In this document: positions 1 to 5,732 of the stretch, piece after piece | Position numbering within the stretch: position 1 is the stretch's first letter | Layout: each line of letters opens with the position of its first letter | Assembly (NCBI GenBank): GCA_937136445.1 | Contig: CAKZOQ010000280.1 | Coordinates: forward strand, 1 to 5,732 | Length of the DNA: 5,732 nt | Direction of reading: 5' to 3' | Source: an uncultured Gemmatimonadota bacterium | Lineage (GTDB): Bacteria > Gemmatimonadota > Gemmatimonadetes > Longimicrobiales > Gaopeijiaceae | Position numbers and translations under genes: made by a program | The notes under the pieces: model-generated | The model's input: only the letters and a program-made list of their open reading frames with translations | What the model was told of the DNA's origin: nothing | Databases searched by the model: none

Positions 1-270
1 CAGATCCTCTTCACCGCCCCCGGCGAGCGGGTGAACCGACCCGACTTCGGGAGCGGACTCATGCAGCTCGTCTTCGCGCCGAACAGCGACGCCCTCGGCG
101 GCGCCGTGGAGGCCAGCGTCCAGGCGTCGCTCCAGCAGTGGCTCGGCGACCGGGTGGTGGTGGAGGCCGTGAACGTGGAGAGCCAGGACGCCTCCATCAC
201 CGTCACCGTCCGCTACGTGGTCCGCCGCACCCGGGAGCGCGCGGTGGCCGAGTTCACGAGGGCCGTCTGA
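1..270 (+). CDS. gp25/GPW-family baseplate wedge protein, C-terminal part (5' end outside window)
   Basis: This is the last 89 residues of a small baseplate protein of the T4 gp25 / phage P2 gpW family (Afp9-like in injection particles). In this family the protein sits at the inner baseplate ring, joins the wedges to the central hub and provides the platform from which the contractile sheath polymerises. The visible part opens with ILFTAPGERVNRPDFGSGL, the hallmark gp25 segment: the E-x-x-x-R-P-x-F-G-S-G-L pattern lies at window residues 9-20. A helix (about residues 34-47) and two closing beta strands (ITVTVRYVVRR) follow. Family members are usually about 130-150 residues, so roughly 40-60 residues lie upstream. 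An in-frame GTG at 31 should not be taken as the start, because the conserved motif and the open frame continue through base 1. The stop overlaps the next start by one base (TGATG), which suggests translational coupling. Despite the old name 'lysozyme-like', no enzymatic role is implied. The family call is firm; the exact role is by homology. Confidence 0.92.
   Translation, partial: QILFTAPGERVNRPDFGSGLMQLVFAPNSDALGGAVEASVQASLQQWLGDRVVVEAVNVESQDASITVTVRYVVRRTRERAVAEFTRAV
258..262 (+). promoter_or_regulatory. Shine-Dalgarno sequence for the first J-like gene
   Basis: GAGGG lies 7 bases before the ATG at 270 and inside the 3' end of the gp25-like gene. It supports 270 as the real start. The frame is also open upstream as far as an ATG at 138, but that start would add 44 Gly/Arg-rich residues read out of frame across the gp25-like gene. 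Confidence 0.7.
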
Positions 271-2732
271 TGGATCCCCAGTACCGCTGCGGGAACGAGA
301 ACCGGCGCCGTCTGGTGGCGGCCCACCCCACGCTGGACGGGATCGACTACCTGGAGGTCCTGGACCAGGGCGCCGAGGCGGTGGGTCTGCCCCGACAGCA
401 CCTCCTCCTGGTGCACTTCCTGGGCGCCGCCCCCACCCTGGACGAGTCCAACGTCCGCCTGGAAGCCCCGCCCCGGGCGGCGGGCGTCGGCGTCGTCTGG
501 GCCCGCCCCGCCGCCGACGTCACCACCGCACTGGTGGCGAACCCCGACTCCGGAGCCACCCTCTCGGCGAGCCAGCGGGACTTCCTCCAGGGCCTGGACG
601 ACGCCGCCCGCATCCTGGTGGTCCTGGCCGAAGGCACCGGCGACTACTCCACCTACCGGCTCCGCCTGGTCACCTCGCCCACGGACGACGACCCGCCCAC
701 CGGGCTGGATCAGCGCCTCTCGGTGGTGGCCTTCTCCTTCAAGGTGGAGTGCCCCAGCGACTTCGACTGCGCCCCCGAGGAGGCGTGCCCGCCAGAGTCC
801 TTCGACGAGCCGGCCATCGACTACCTGGCCAAGGACTACGCGAGCTTCCGGCGCCTCATGCTGGATCGGCTCAGCGTGGTCATGCCCGACTGGAAGGACC
901 GGAGCCCCGCCGACGTCCAGATCGCCGTGGTGGAGCTCCTGGCCTACGTGGGCGACCACCTCAGCTACTTCCAGGACGCGGTGGCCGCCGAAGCCTACCT
1001 CGGCACCGCCCGCCGACGCCCCTCGGTGCGCCGCCACGCCCGGCTCCTGGACTACCGGATGCACGACGGCTGCAACGCCCGCACCTGGGTCCACCTCGAG
1101 GTCGAGCCCGGTGCGGTGACCCTGCCCCGTGGCACCCAGCTCCGCACCCGGGGGAGCGACGCCGTGATCTTCGAGACCATGCACGACGCCGAGCTCCACA
1201 GCGAGAACAACGAGATCGCCTTCCATACCTGGGGCGACACCGAGTGCTGCCTTCCCGCCGGCGCCACCCGGGCCACCCTCCGCTACGACGTGGGCCTCGC
1301 CTCCGACGACGCCGCGCTGCGGGAGGGCGACGTCCTGGTCTTCGAGGAGGTGGTGAGCCCCACCACCGGACGTGCCGCCGACGCCGACGCCGCCCACCGA
1401 CATGCCGTCCGGCTCTCCGAGGTGGTCCACGACACCGACGAGCTCGACGGGACGGCCATTGCCGAGGTGGCCTGGCAGGAGGCCGACGCCCTCCCCTTCG
1501 CCCTCTGCCTAAGCACCGTCCTGGAGGGGGAGGAGATCGCGGCGGTGAGCGTGGCCCGGGGGAACGTCGTCCTCGCCGACCACGGCGAGACCGTGACGGA
1601 TCCGGTCATGGCGACGGTGGGACAGCACCTCCTCCTCCGCCCCGACGTGGCGCCCCGGGAGAGCTCCTACCGCCCCACCCTGGACCGCGGACCGGTCACC
1701 TTCGTCACCGACTGGGACCCGGAGGACGCCCGGGAACGGCCGGCGGCGCTGGACCCCGTCCAGGATCCCCGGAGCGCCCTCCCGGCCGTGACGTTGGACG
1801 ACGGCGACGAGACCTGGACGCCTCGGGCCGACCTCCTGGGCAGCGACCGCTTCGCCCCGGAGTTCGTCGCCGAGATCGAGGAGGACGGAGAGGTCCGGCT
1901 CCGCTTCGGCGACGACGTCCTGGGGAAGGCCCCGGCGGCGGGCTCCGCCTTCCGGGCCTCCTACCGGGTGGGCAACGGGTCCGCCGGCAACGTGGGCGCC
2001 GGCGCCCTGGCCCGCGTCGTGGGGGTCCCCGGCGTCGAGGCCGTGCGGAACCCCCTCCCCGCCACCGGCGGCACCCCCCGGGAGAGCATGGAGGAGGTCC
2101 GGCAGTACGCACCCCAGGCCTTCCGGACCCAGGAGCGCGCCGTCACCGCCGCCGACTACTCCGAGGTGACGTCGCGGCACCCCGGGGTCCAGCGCGCGGC
2201 GGCCTCCTTCCGCTGGACCGGGAGCTGGACCACCGTCTTCGTCACCATCGACCGGAAGGGGGGCCTGCCCGTCCGGGACGACCCGCGCTTCCTCGAGGAG
2301 ATCCGGGCCCACATCGAACGCTACCGCCTGGCGGGCTACGACCTGGAGATCAACGATCCGGTCTACGTCCCCCTGGACGTGGCGCTGGAGGTCTGCGTGA
2401 ATCCCGGCTACTTCCGGAGCGACGTGAAGCGCTCCCTCATGGACGCCCTGGGCCGCTTCGACCTCCCCGGTGGAGGTCGGGGCTTCTTCCACCCGGACAA
2501 CTTCACCTTCGGCGAGCCCGTCTGGCTGAGCCAGCTCTTCGGCGCCGGCATGGCCGTGGAGGGGGTCTCGTCGGTCTCCGTCCGCCGCTTCCAGCGCCTG
2601 GACGAGGACGCCCGCGGCGAGATCGAGGCCGGGGTGCTGGAGACGGCCTCGCTCGAGATCGTCCGACTCGACAACGACCCCAGCCGGCCCGGCAACGGGC
2701 GGCTCGAGCTCGACATGCTGGGAGGGCTCTGA
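270..2732 (+). CDS. Putative baseplate assembly protein, baseplate J/gp6-like (first of two; Afp11-like)
   Basis: This 820-residue protein is of the large 'putative baseplate assembly protein' type (I believe TIGR02243), related to phage P2 gpJ, T4 gp6 and Afp11/Pvc11; such proteins form the baseplate wedge. What is seen, in order: an N-terminal region of about 180 residues opening with YRCGNENRR and IDYLEVLD (25-32); a cysteine-bearing linker with C161, C167 and C173; the family signature IDYLAKDYASF (183-193), LAYVGDHLSY (224-233) and RRHARLLDYRMHDGCNAR (254-271); a beta-rich middle with TECCLP (C326, C327); the J-type motif LRFGDDVLGKAP (544-555) and YRVGNGSAGNVGAG (565-578); ERAVTAADY (622-630), which opens the gp6-like alpha/beta domain; and a C-terminal FFHPDNFTFGEPVWLSQLF (739-757). 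The length is in the usual range and no frame disruption is seen. No signal peptide or membrane segment is evident. The ATG at 270 is chosen because it overlaps the previous stop, has a good ribosome site and begins the conserved N-terminus. The next gene starts 2 bases after the stop. Family assignment is strong; wedge position is inferred. Confidence 0.93.
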   Translation: MDPQYRCGNENRRRLVAAHPTLDGIDYLEVLDQGAEAVGLPRQHLLLVHFLGAAPTLDESNVRLEAPPRAAGVGVVWARPAADVTTALVANPDSGATLSASQRDFLQGLDDAARILVVLAEGTGDYSTYRLRLVTSPTDDDPPTGLDQRLSVVAFSFKVECPSDFDCAPEEACPPESFDEPAIDYLAKDYASFRRLMLDRLSVVMPDWKDRSPADVQIAVVELLAYVGDHLSYFQDAVAAEAYLGTARRRPSVRRHARLLDYRMHDGCNARTWVHLEVEPGAVTLPRGTQLRTRGSDAVIFETMHDAELHSENNEIAFHTWGDTECCLPAGATRATLRYDVGLASDDAALREGDVLVFEEVVSPTTGRAADADAAHRHAVRLSEVVHDTDELDGTAIAEVAWQEADALPFALCLSTVLEGEEIAAVSVARGNVVLADHGETVTDPVMATVGQHLLLRPDVAPRESSYRPTLDRGPVTFVTDWDPEDARERPAALDPVQDPRSALPAVTLDDGDETWTPRADLLGSDRFAPEFVAEIEEDGEVRLRFGDDVLGKAPAAGSAFRASYRVGNGSAGNVGAGALARVVGVPGVEAVRNPLPATGGTPRESMEEVRQYAPQAFRTQERAVTAADYSEVTSRHPGVQRAAASFRWTGSWTTVFVTIDRKGGLPVRDDPRFLEEIRAHIERYRLAGYDLEINDPVYVPLDVALEVCVNPGYFRSDVKRSLMDALGRFDLPGGGRGFFHPDNFTFGEPVWLSQLFGAGMAVEGVSSVSVRRFQRLDEDARGEIEAGVLETASLEIVRLDNDPSRPGNGRLELDMLGGL
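2720..2726 (+). promoter_or_regulatory. Shine-Dalgarno sequence for the second J-like gene
   Basis: GGGAGGG lies within the last codons of the first J-like gene, with its GGAGG core 9 bases before the ATG at 2735. It is the strongest ribosome site in the window and fixes the start. The same frame is open back to 749, but that upstream part encodes only Arg/Pro/Gly-rich sequence read out of frame from the first J-like gene. Confidence 0.75.
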
Positions 2733-2734
2733 TC

Positions 2735-5254
2735 ATGGCCGACACGCTGGACACCTGCGGCTGCTGCGAGGGCGTGCACCGGGAGACCCCCGCCCCCCTG
2801 GTGAACCGTCCCGGGCTGTCCGCCCTGAGCTATCGGGTGGGGACCCACGGACGCTTCACGGCCTCCATGCAGGCGGCCCTTTCCGCCCGACCGGAGCTGG
2901 CCCGCCTCACCGTACGGGGCACGGACGACCCCACCATGGCGGTGGTGGACGCCTGGGCCACCGTCCTGGACGTGCTCACCTTCTACCAGGAACGCATCGC
3001 CAACGAGGGGTTCCTCCGCACCGCCACCGAGCGCCGCTCGGTGCTGGAGCTGGCCCGACGGATCGGCTATGAGCTCCGTCCCGGCGTCGCCGCCTCCACC
3101 ACCTTGGCCTTCACGCTGGAGACGGGCCCGGGCACGCCCGGTCGGGCCACCATCCCCGAGGGGACCCGGGCCCAGAGCCTCCCGGGCCAGGACGAGACCC
3201 CCCAGGTCTTCGAGACCACCGGCGCCATCGAAGCCCGGGCGGGATGGCAGGAGCTCACCGCCCGACAGACCCGACCCTTCCAGCCCGTGCGCGGGACCGT
3301 GGGCCTCTGGCTGGAGGGCGTGGACAACGATCTGCGCGCCGGGGACGTCGTCCTCCTCGTCGGCCCGGAGCGCGCCGACGACGCGGCCAGCGACCGATGG
3401 GACGTCCGGATCCTGGAGTCCGTCGACCTGGACCGGATCCGGGGCGTGACCTACATCCGCTTCGAGTACCCCCTCGGCTCCTGGGCACCGCCCCAGCTCC
3501 CTTCGGACGATCCCACGGTCTACGTCCTCCGGCGGCGGGCCTCCCTCTTCGGCCACAACGCGCCGGACTGGGACGCCATGCCCGACGAGGTCCGGGACCG
3601 CTACGACTCCTCCAGCACCAGCCCCAGCACCCTGCCGGAGTGGCCGGGACTCACCATCCGGGACATCTCGGGCATCGAGGACCGGGACTTCGCCGGCGGC
3701 CCCATCCACCTGGATGCCCTGTACCCGGAGATCCTCCGGGACGGCTGGGTGGTGCTGAGCCGACCGGGGTACTCCGAGGTCTACCGGGTGGGCGCCGTGG
3801 AGGAGGCCGCCCGCTCCCGCTTCACCCTGTCCTCCAAGACGACCCGCCTGGAGCTGGACGGGGAGAACCTCTCCGACCGCTTCGACGAGCACGTCCGGGA
3901 GACGCTGGTCTTCGCCGAGAGCCAGGCGCTGGTCCGGGCCGAGCGGCCGCTGGAAGACCCGGTGGAGGGCGGTTCGGTCGTCCTGTCGCAGGCGGTGGAG
4001 GGGCTGGAGGAGGGCCGGATGGTGGCCCTCCGCGGCATCGACGCCGACACCGGCGAGCCGGCGGCGGAGGTGGCGACCCTCGCCGACGTCCGGGAGGTGG
4101 ACGGCCTCACCGAGCTGGTCTTCGTGGACCCCCTGGAGTACCGCTACCTCCGCCGCGACGGCGATGCCGGGACGGGGGTGCGGATCAACGCCAACGTGGC
4201 GCCGGCCACCCACGGCAAGACCGCGCCCGCAGAGGTCCTGGGAAGCGGGGACGGCTCCGAGCGGTTCCAGCGCTTTTCGCTGGCGCAGACGCCGCTGACC
4301 CACGTCTCGGCGGCCACGCCCAGCGGGACCGAGAGCACCCTGGAGGTCCGGGTGGACGACGTCCGCTGGACGGAGGTGCCCTCGCTGTACCGGCAGCCGC
4401 CGGGCGCCCGGGTGTACGTCACCCGTCGGGCCGACGGGGGCGACACCACCGTCCTCTTCGGCGACGGGACATCCGGGGCCCGCCTCCCCACCGGCCAGGA
4501 GAACGTCACGGCGAACTACCGCCACGGCATCGGGCTGGACGCGCTGGTGGACGCCGATCAGATCAGCCTTCTCATGACCCGGCCCCTGGGCGTGAAGGGC
4601 GTCACCAACCCCACCGCCCCCAACGGCGCCGCCGACCCGGAGCGCCTCGCGGAGGCCCGGACCAACGCCCCCCTCACCGTCCTCACCCTGGACCGGATCG
4701 TCTCCGTGCAGGACTTCGAGGACTTCGCCGCCGCCTTCGCCGGCATCGGGAAGGCCCGAGCCGGCGTGCTCTGGAGTGGGGAGCGGCGCCTGGTGCACCT
4801 CACCGTGGCGGGAAGCGACGGGGGGGCCGTCCCGGAGGACTCGGAGCTCCACGGGAACCTCCGGAGCGCCATCGACGCCGCCCGCCACCCGGACCAGGAG
4901 GTGGTGGTGGCCAGCTTCCACCCCGTCCACTTCACGCTTGAGGCGCGGCTCACCGTGCACCCGGACCACCTGGAGGAGGTGGTGCGGGCGGCGGTGGAAT
5001 CGGTCCTCCTGGAGGCCTTCTCCTTCGACGCGCGGGCCTTCGCCCAGGACATCACCACCTCGGAGGTCCTGGCCGCCATGCAGAAGGTGGCCGGAGTCGT
5101 CGGGGTGGACCTGGACCTTCTCGACGGAGCCGACCCCTTCGACGCCCCCCGCATCCAGGCCCGCCCGGCCCGCTGGGAGAGCGGAGCCATCCAGCCCGCG
5201 GAGCTCCTCACCCTGGATGCCGCGGGCCTCATACTGACCACGGAGCGGCCATGA
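2735..5254 (+). CDS. Putative baseplate assembly protein, baseplate J/gp6-like (second, divergent paralogue)
   Basis: This 839-residue protein is a second large baseplate assembly protein, clearly different from the one before it. What is seen, in order: a short N-terminus with a CGCCEG cluster (C8, C10, C11); LSYRVGTHGRF (31-41); an alpha-helical segment DAWATVLDVLTFYQERIANE (72-91) followed by LARRIGYELRPGVAAS (106-121), which parallels the LAYVGDHLSY...RRHARLLDY part of its neighbour; SLFGHNAPDWDAMP (270-283); a long beta-rich middle; ATHGKT...GSGDGS...FQRFSLAQTPLTHV (491-524); the J-type motif VLFGDGTSGARLPTG (573-587); DRIVSVQDFEDF (653-664), the counterpart of the ERAVTAADY step; and a C-terminal gp6-like alpha/beta region containing RLTVHPDHLEEV and a late helix near residues 770-787. 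It lacks the IDYLAKDYASF block of the first protein. It probably forms a second chain of the baseplate wedge, perhaps paired with its neighbour; that is inference from homology to gp6 dimers and Afp11/Afp12. Its stop overlaps the next start (ATGA). No truncation or frameshift is seen. Confidence 0.92.
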   Translation: MADTLDTCGCCEGVHRETPAPLVNRPGLSALSYRVGTHGRFTASMQAALSARPELARLTVRGTDDPTMAVVDAWATVLDVLTFYQERIANEGFLRTATERRSVLELARRIGYELRPGVAASTTLAFTLETGPGTPGRATIPEGTRAQSLPGQDETPQVFETTGAIEARAGWQELTARQTRPFQPVRGTVGLWLEGVDNDLRAGDVVLLVGPERADDAASDRWDVRILESVDLDRIRGVTYIRFEYPLGSWAPPQLPSDDPTVYVLRRRASLFGHNAPDWDAMPDEVRDRYDSSSTSPSTLPEWPGLTIRDISGIEDRDFAGGPIHLDALYPEILRDGWVVLSRPGYSEVYRVGAVEEAARSRFTLSSKTTRLELDGENLSDRFDEHVRETLVFAESQALVRAERPLEDPVEGGSVVLSQAVEGLEEGRMVALRGIDADTGEPAAEVATLADVREVDGLTELVFVDPLEYRYLRRDGDAGTGVRINANVAPATHGKTAPAEVLGSGDGSERFQRFSLAQTPLTHVSAATPSGTESTLEVRVDDVRWTEVPSLYRQPPGARVYVTRRADGGDTTVLFGDGTSGARLPTGQENVTANYRHGIGLDALVDADQISLLMTRPLGVKGVTNPTAPNGAADPERLAEARTNAPLTVLTLDRIVSVQDFEDFAAAFAGIGKARAGVLWSGERRLVHLTVAGSDGGAVPEDSELHGNLRSAIDAARHPDQEVVVASFHPVHFTLEARLTVHPDHLEEVVRAAVESVLLEAFSFDARAFAQDITTSEVLAAMQKVAGVVGVDLDLLDGADPFDAPRIQARPARWESGAIQPAELLTLDAAGLILTTERP
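5242..5245 (+). promoter_or_regulatory. Shine-Dalgarno-like sequence for the P2-I-like gene
   Basis: GGAG lies 5 bases before the ATG at 5251, inside the end of the second J-like gene. It is a short, modest site. The ATGA overlap suggests that the downstream gene is largely translated by ribosomes finishing the J-like gene. Confidence 0.55.
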
Positions 5255-5732
5255 CGCACTTCACGCCGGAGCGGCTCTGGGAGCTCCTGCCTGCGGTCTA
5301 CCGGATCCGGGACGCGGAGCAGGACGGGCAGCTCCAGGCCCTGGTGGAGGTCCTGGGCGAGCAGGCCCGGCTCATGGAAGAGGACATCGCCGGCCTCTAC
5401 GACAACTGGTTCATCGAGACCTGCGACGAGTGGGTGGTCCCCTACATCGGCGACCTCCTGGGGGTGCGGAACCTGCACCCCTTCGACTCGGAGCTGGCCT
5501 TCAGCCAGCGCGCCCGGGTGGCCAACACCCTGGCCTTCCGACGGCGGAAGGGGACGGCCACCATGCTGGAGCAGCTCGCCCGGGACGCCACCGGGTGGCC
5601 CGCCCGGGCGGTAGAGCTCTTCGAGCTGCTGGCCACCACCCAGCACACGAACCACATCCGGCTCCACAACGCCCGCACGCCGGACCTCCGGAACGGCGAG
5701 GCCATGGAGCTGGTGAACACCGCCTTCGACAC
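5251..5732 (+). CDS. Phage tail protein, P2 gpI-like (N-terminal 160 residues; 3' end outside window)
   Basis: This is the beginning of a tail protein of the P2 gpI-like type found after J-like genes in injection-particle clusters (I believe this region corresponds to the 'phage tail protein domain' TIGR02242 / Tail_P2_I). In P2, gpI joins gpJ in the baseplate edge and links to fibre attachment; a comparable peripheral wedge role is inferred here. Seen: MTHFTPERLWELLPAVYRIRD at the N-terminus (RLWELLPAVYR, 8-18), a long helix LQALVEVLGEQARLMEEDI (28-46), the characteristic LYDNWFIETCDEWVVPYIGD (49-68), LLGVR (69-73), and RVANTLAFRRRKGT (89-102) leading to LEQLARDATGWPARAVELF (106-124). Both strands of evidence, J-type genes upstream and these motifs, agree. 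The start is fixed by the ATGA overlap and the conserved N-terminus. The frame is open to the right edge, and relatives in such clusters are often several hundred residues, so more than half may be missing. Its total length, C-terminal domains and any fibre or membrane-contact module cannot be seen. Confidence 0.88.
   Translation, partial: MTHFTPERLWELLPAVYRIRDAEQDGQLQALVEVLGEQARLMEEDIAGLYDNWFIETCDEWVVPYIGDLLGVRNLHPFDSELAFSQRARVANTLAFRRRKGTATMLEQLARDATGWPARAVELFELLATTQHTNHIRLHNARTPDLRNGEAMELVNTAFD

Noticed and set aside
31..270. GTG at 31 as the start of a complete 79-residue protein
   Set aside because: The gp25 signature begins before this codon and the frame is open to base 1, so the gene is cut by the window edge rather than starting at 31.
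213..1430. A 405-codon minus-strand open frame opposite the first J-like gene
   Set aside because: Same composition artefact: Gly/Val/His-rich, no domain, no credible ribosome site or context, and fully opposite a strongly supported gene.
749..2734. In-frame upstream extension of the second J-like gene (would give 1501 residues)
   Set aside because: The extension encodes Arg/Pro/Gly-rich sequence, being the first J-like gene read in the wrong frame. The conserved N-terminus and a strong ribosome site place the start at 2735.
2733..2734. Search for promoters, terminators, RNA genes or mobile elements between genes
   Set aside because: The only non-coding gap is two bases, and no hairpin with a T-run, tRNA-like fold, inverted-repeat pair or direct-repeat array was noticed by eye. 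Composition looks uniform, with no sign of an inserted segment.
3244..4941. A 565-codon plus-strand open frame inside the second J-like gene
   Set aside because: The product is Arg/Gly/Pro-rich with no motif, whereas the overlapping frame carries the J-type motifs along its full length.
2408..4969. An 853-codon open frame on the minus strand opposite the second J-like gene
   Set aside because: Its product is a monotonous Gly/Val/Ala/Arg/His-rich string with no recognisable motif. Long antisense frames are expected when sense codons end in G or C, because antisense stops become rare. The sense strand has clear family motifs throughout.
4558..5667. A 369-codon minus-strand open frame spanning the J-like/I-like junction
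   Set aside because: It crosses the boundary of two well-supported sense genes and has low-complexity composition without family features.

Overview
The window is a single densely packed, plus-strand, very G+C-rich stretch. I did not count the composition, but third codon positions are almost all G or C. It encodes part of the baseplate of a contractile phage-tail-like particle. Four genes follow one another without usable intergenic space: the 3' end of a gp25/GPW-type baseplate wedge protein (1-270), two large and different baseplate-J/gp6-like 'putative baseplate assembly' proteins (270-2732 and 2735-5254), and the 5' end of a P2-gpI-like tail protein (5251 to the right edge). Junctions are TGATG (1-base overlap), a 2-base gap and ATGA (4-base overlap), each with a Shine-Dalgarno-like sequence inside the preceding gene, so this is an internal slice of a larger operon.

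The best overall reading is an extracellular contractile injection system (eCIS; the Afp/PVC/MAC-like family) rather than a complete temperate phage. The two J-like proteins and the I-like protein carry family motifs (IDYLAKDYASF, MHDGCNAR, SLFGHNAPDW, LYDNWFIE) that I know from bacterial chromosomal phage-tail-like clusters. No capsid, terminase, integrase, sheath, tube, ATPase or effector gene lies inside the window, so the particle type is inferred from protein family and gene order. A tailocin or a degraded prophage cannot be excluded from this slice alone.

How the genes would work together: the gp25-like protein sits at the inner baseplate and helps nucleate the sheath. The two J-like proteins and the I-like protein would build the six wedges around the central spike, with the I-like protein leading toward fibres or other peripheral parts. 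By analogy to the T4 wedge core, which has two gp6 copies and one gp7, the J1-J2-I series could form a heterotrimeric wedge made from three different chains.

The organism cannot be fixed from the sequence. The composition fits high-GC groups that often carry eCIS loci, such as Actinomycetota, Gemmatimonadota or Myxococcota. No RNA gene, insertion sequence, CRISPR array, terminator or promoter was recognised, and there is no stretch over 300 bases without a gene. The long open frames on the minus strand and in other plus frames are by-products of the GC-rich codons.
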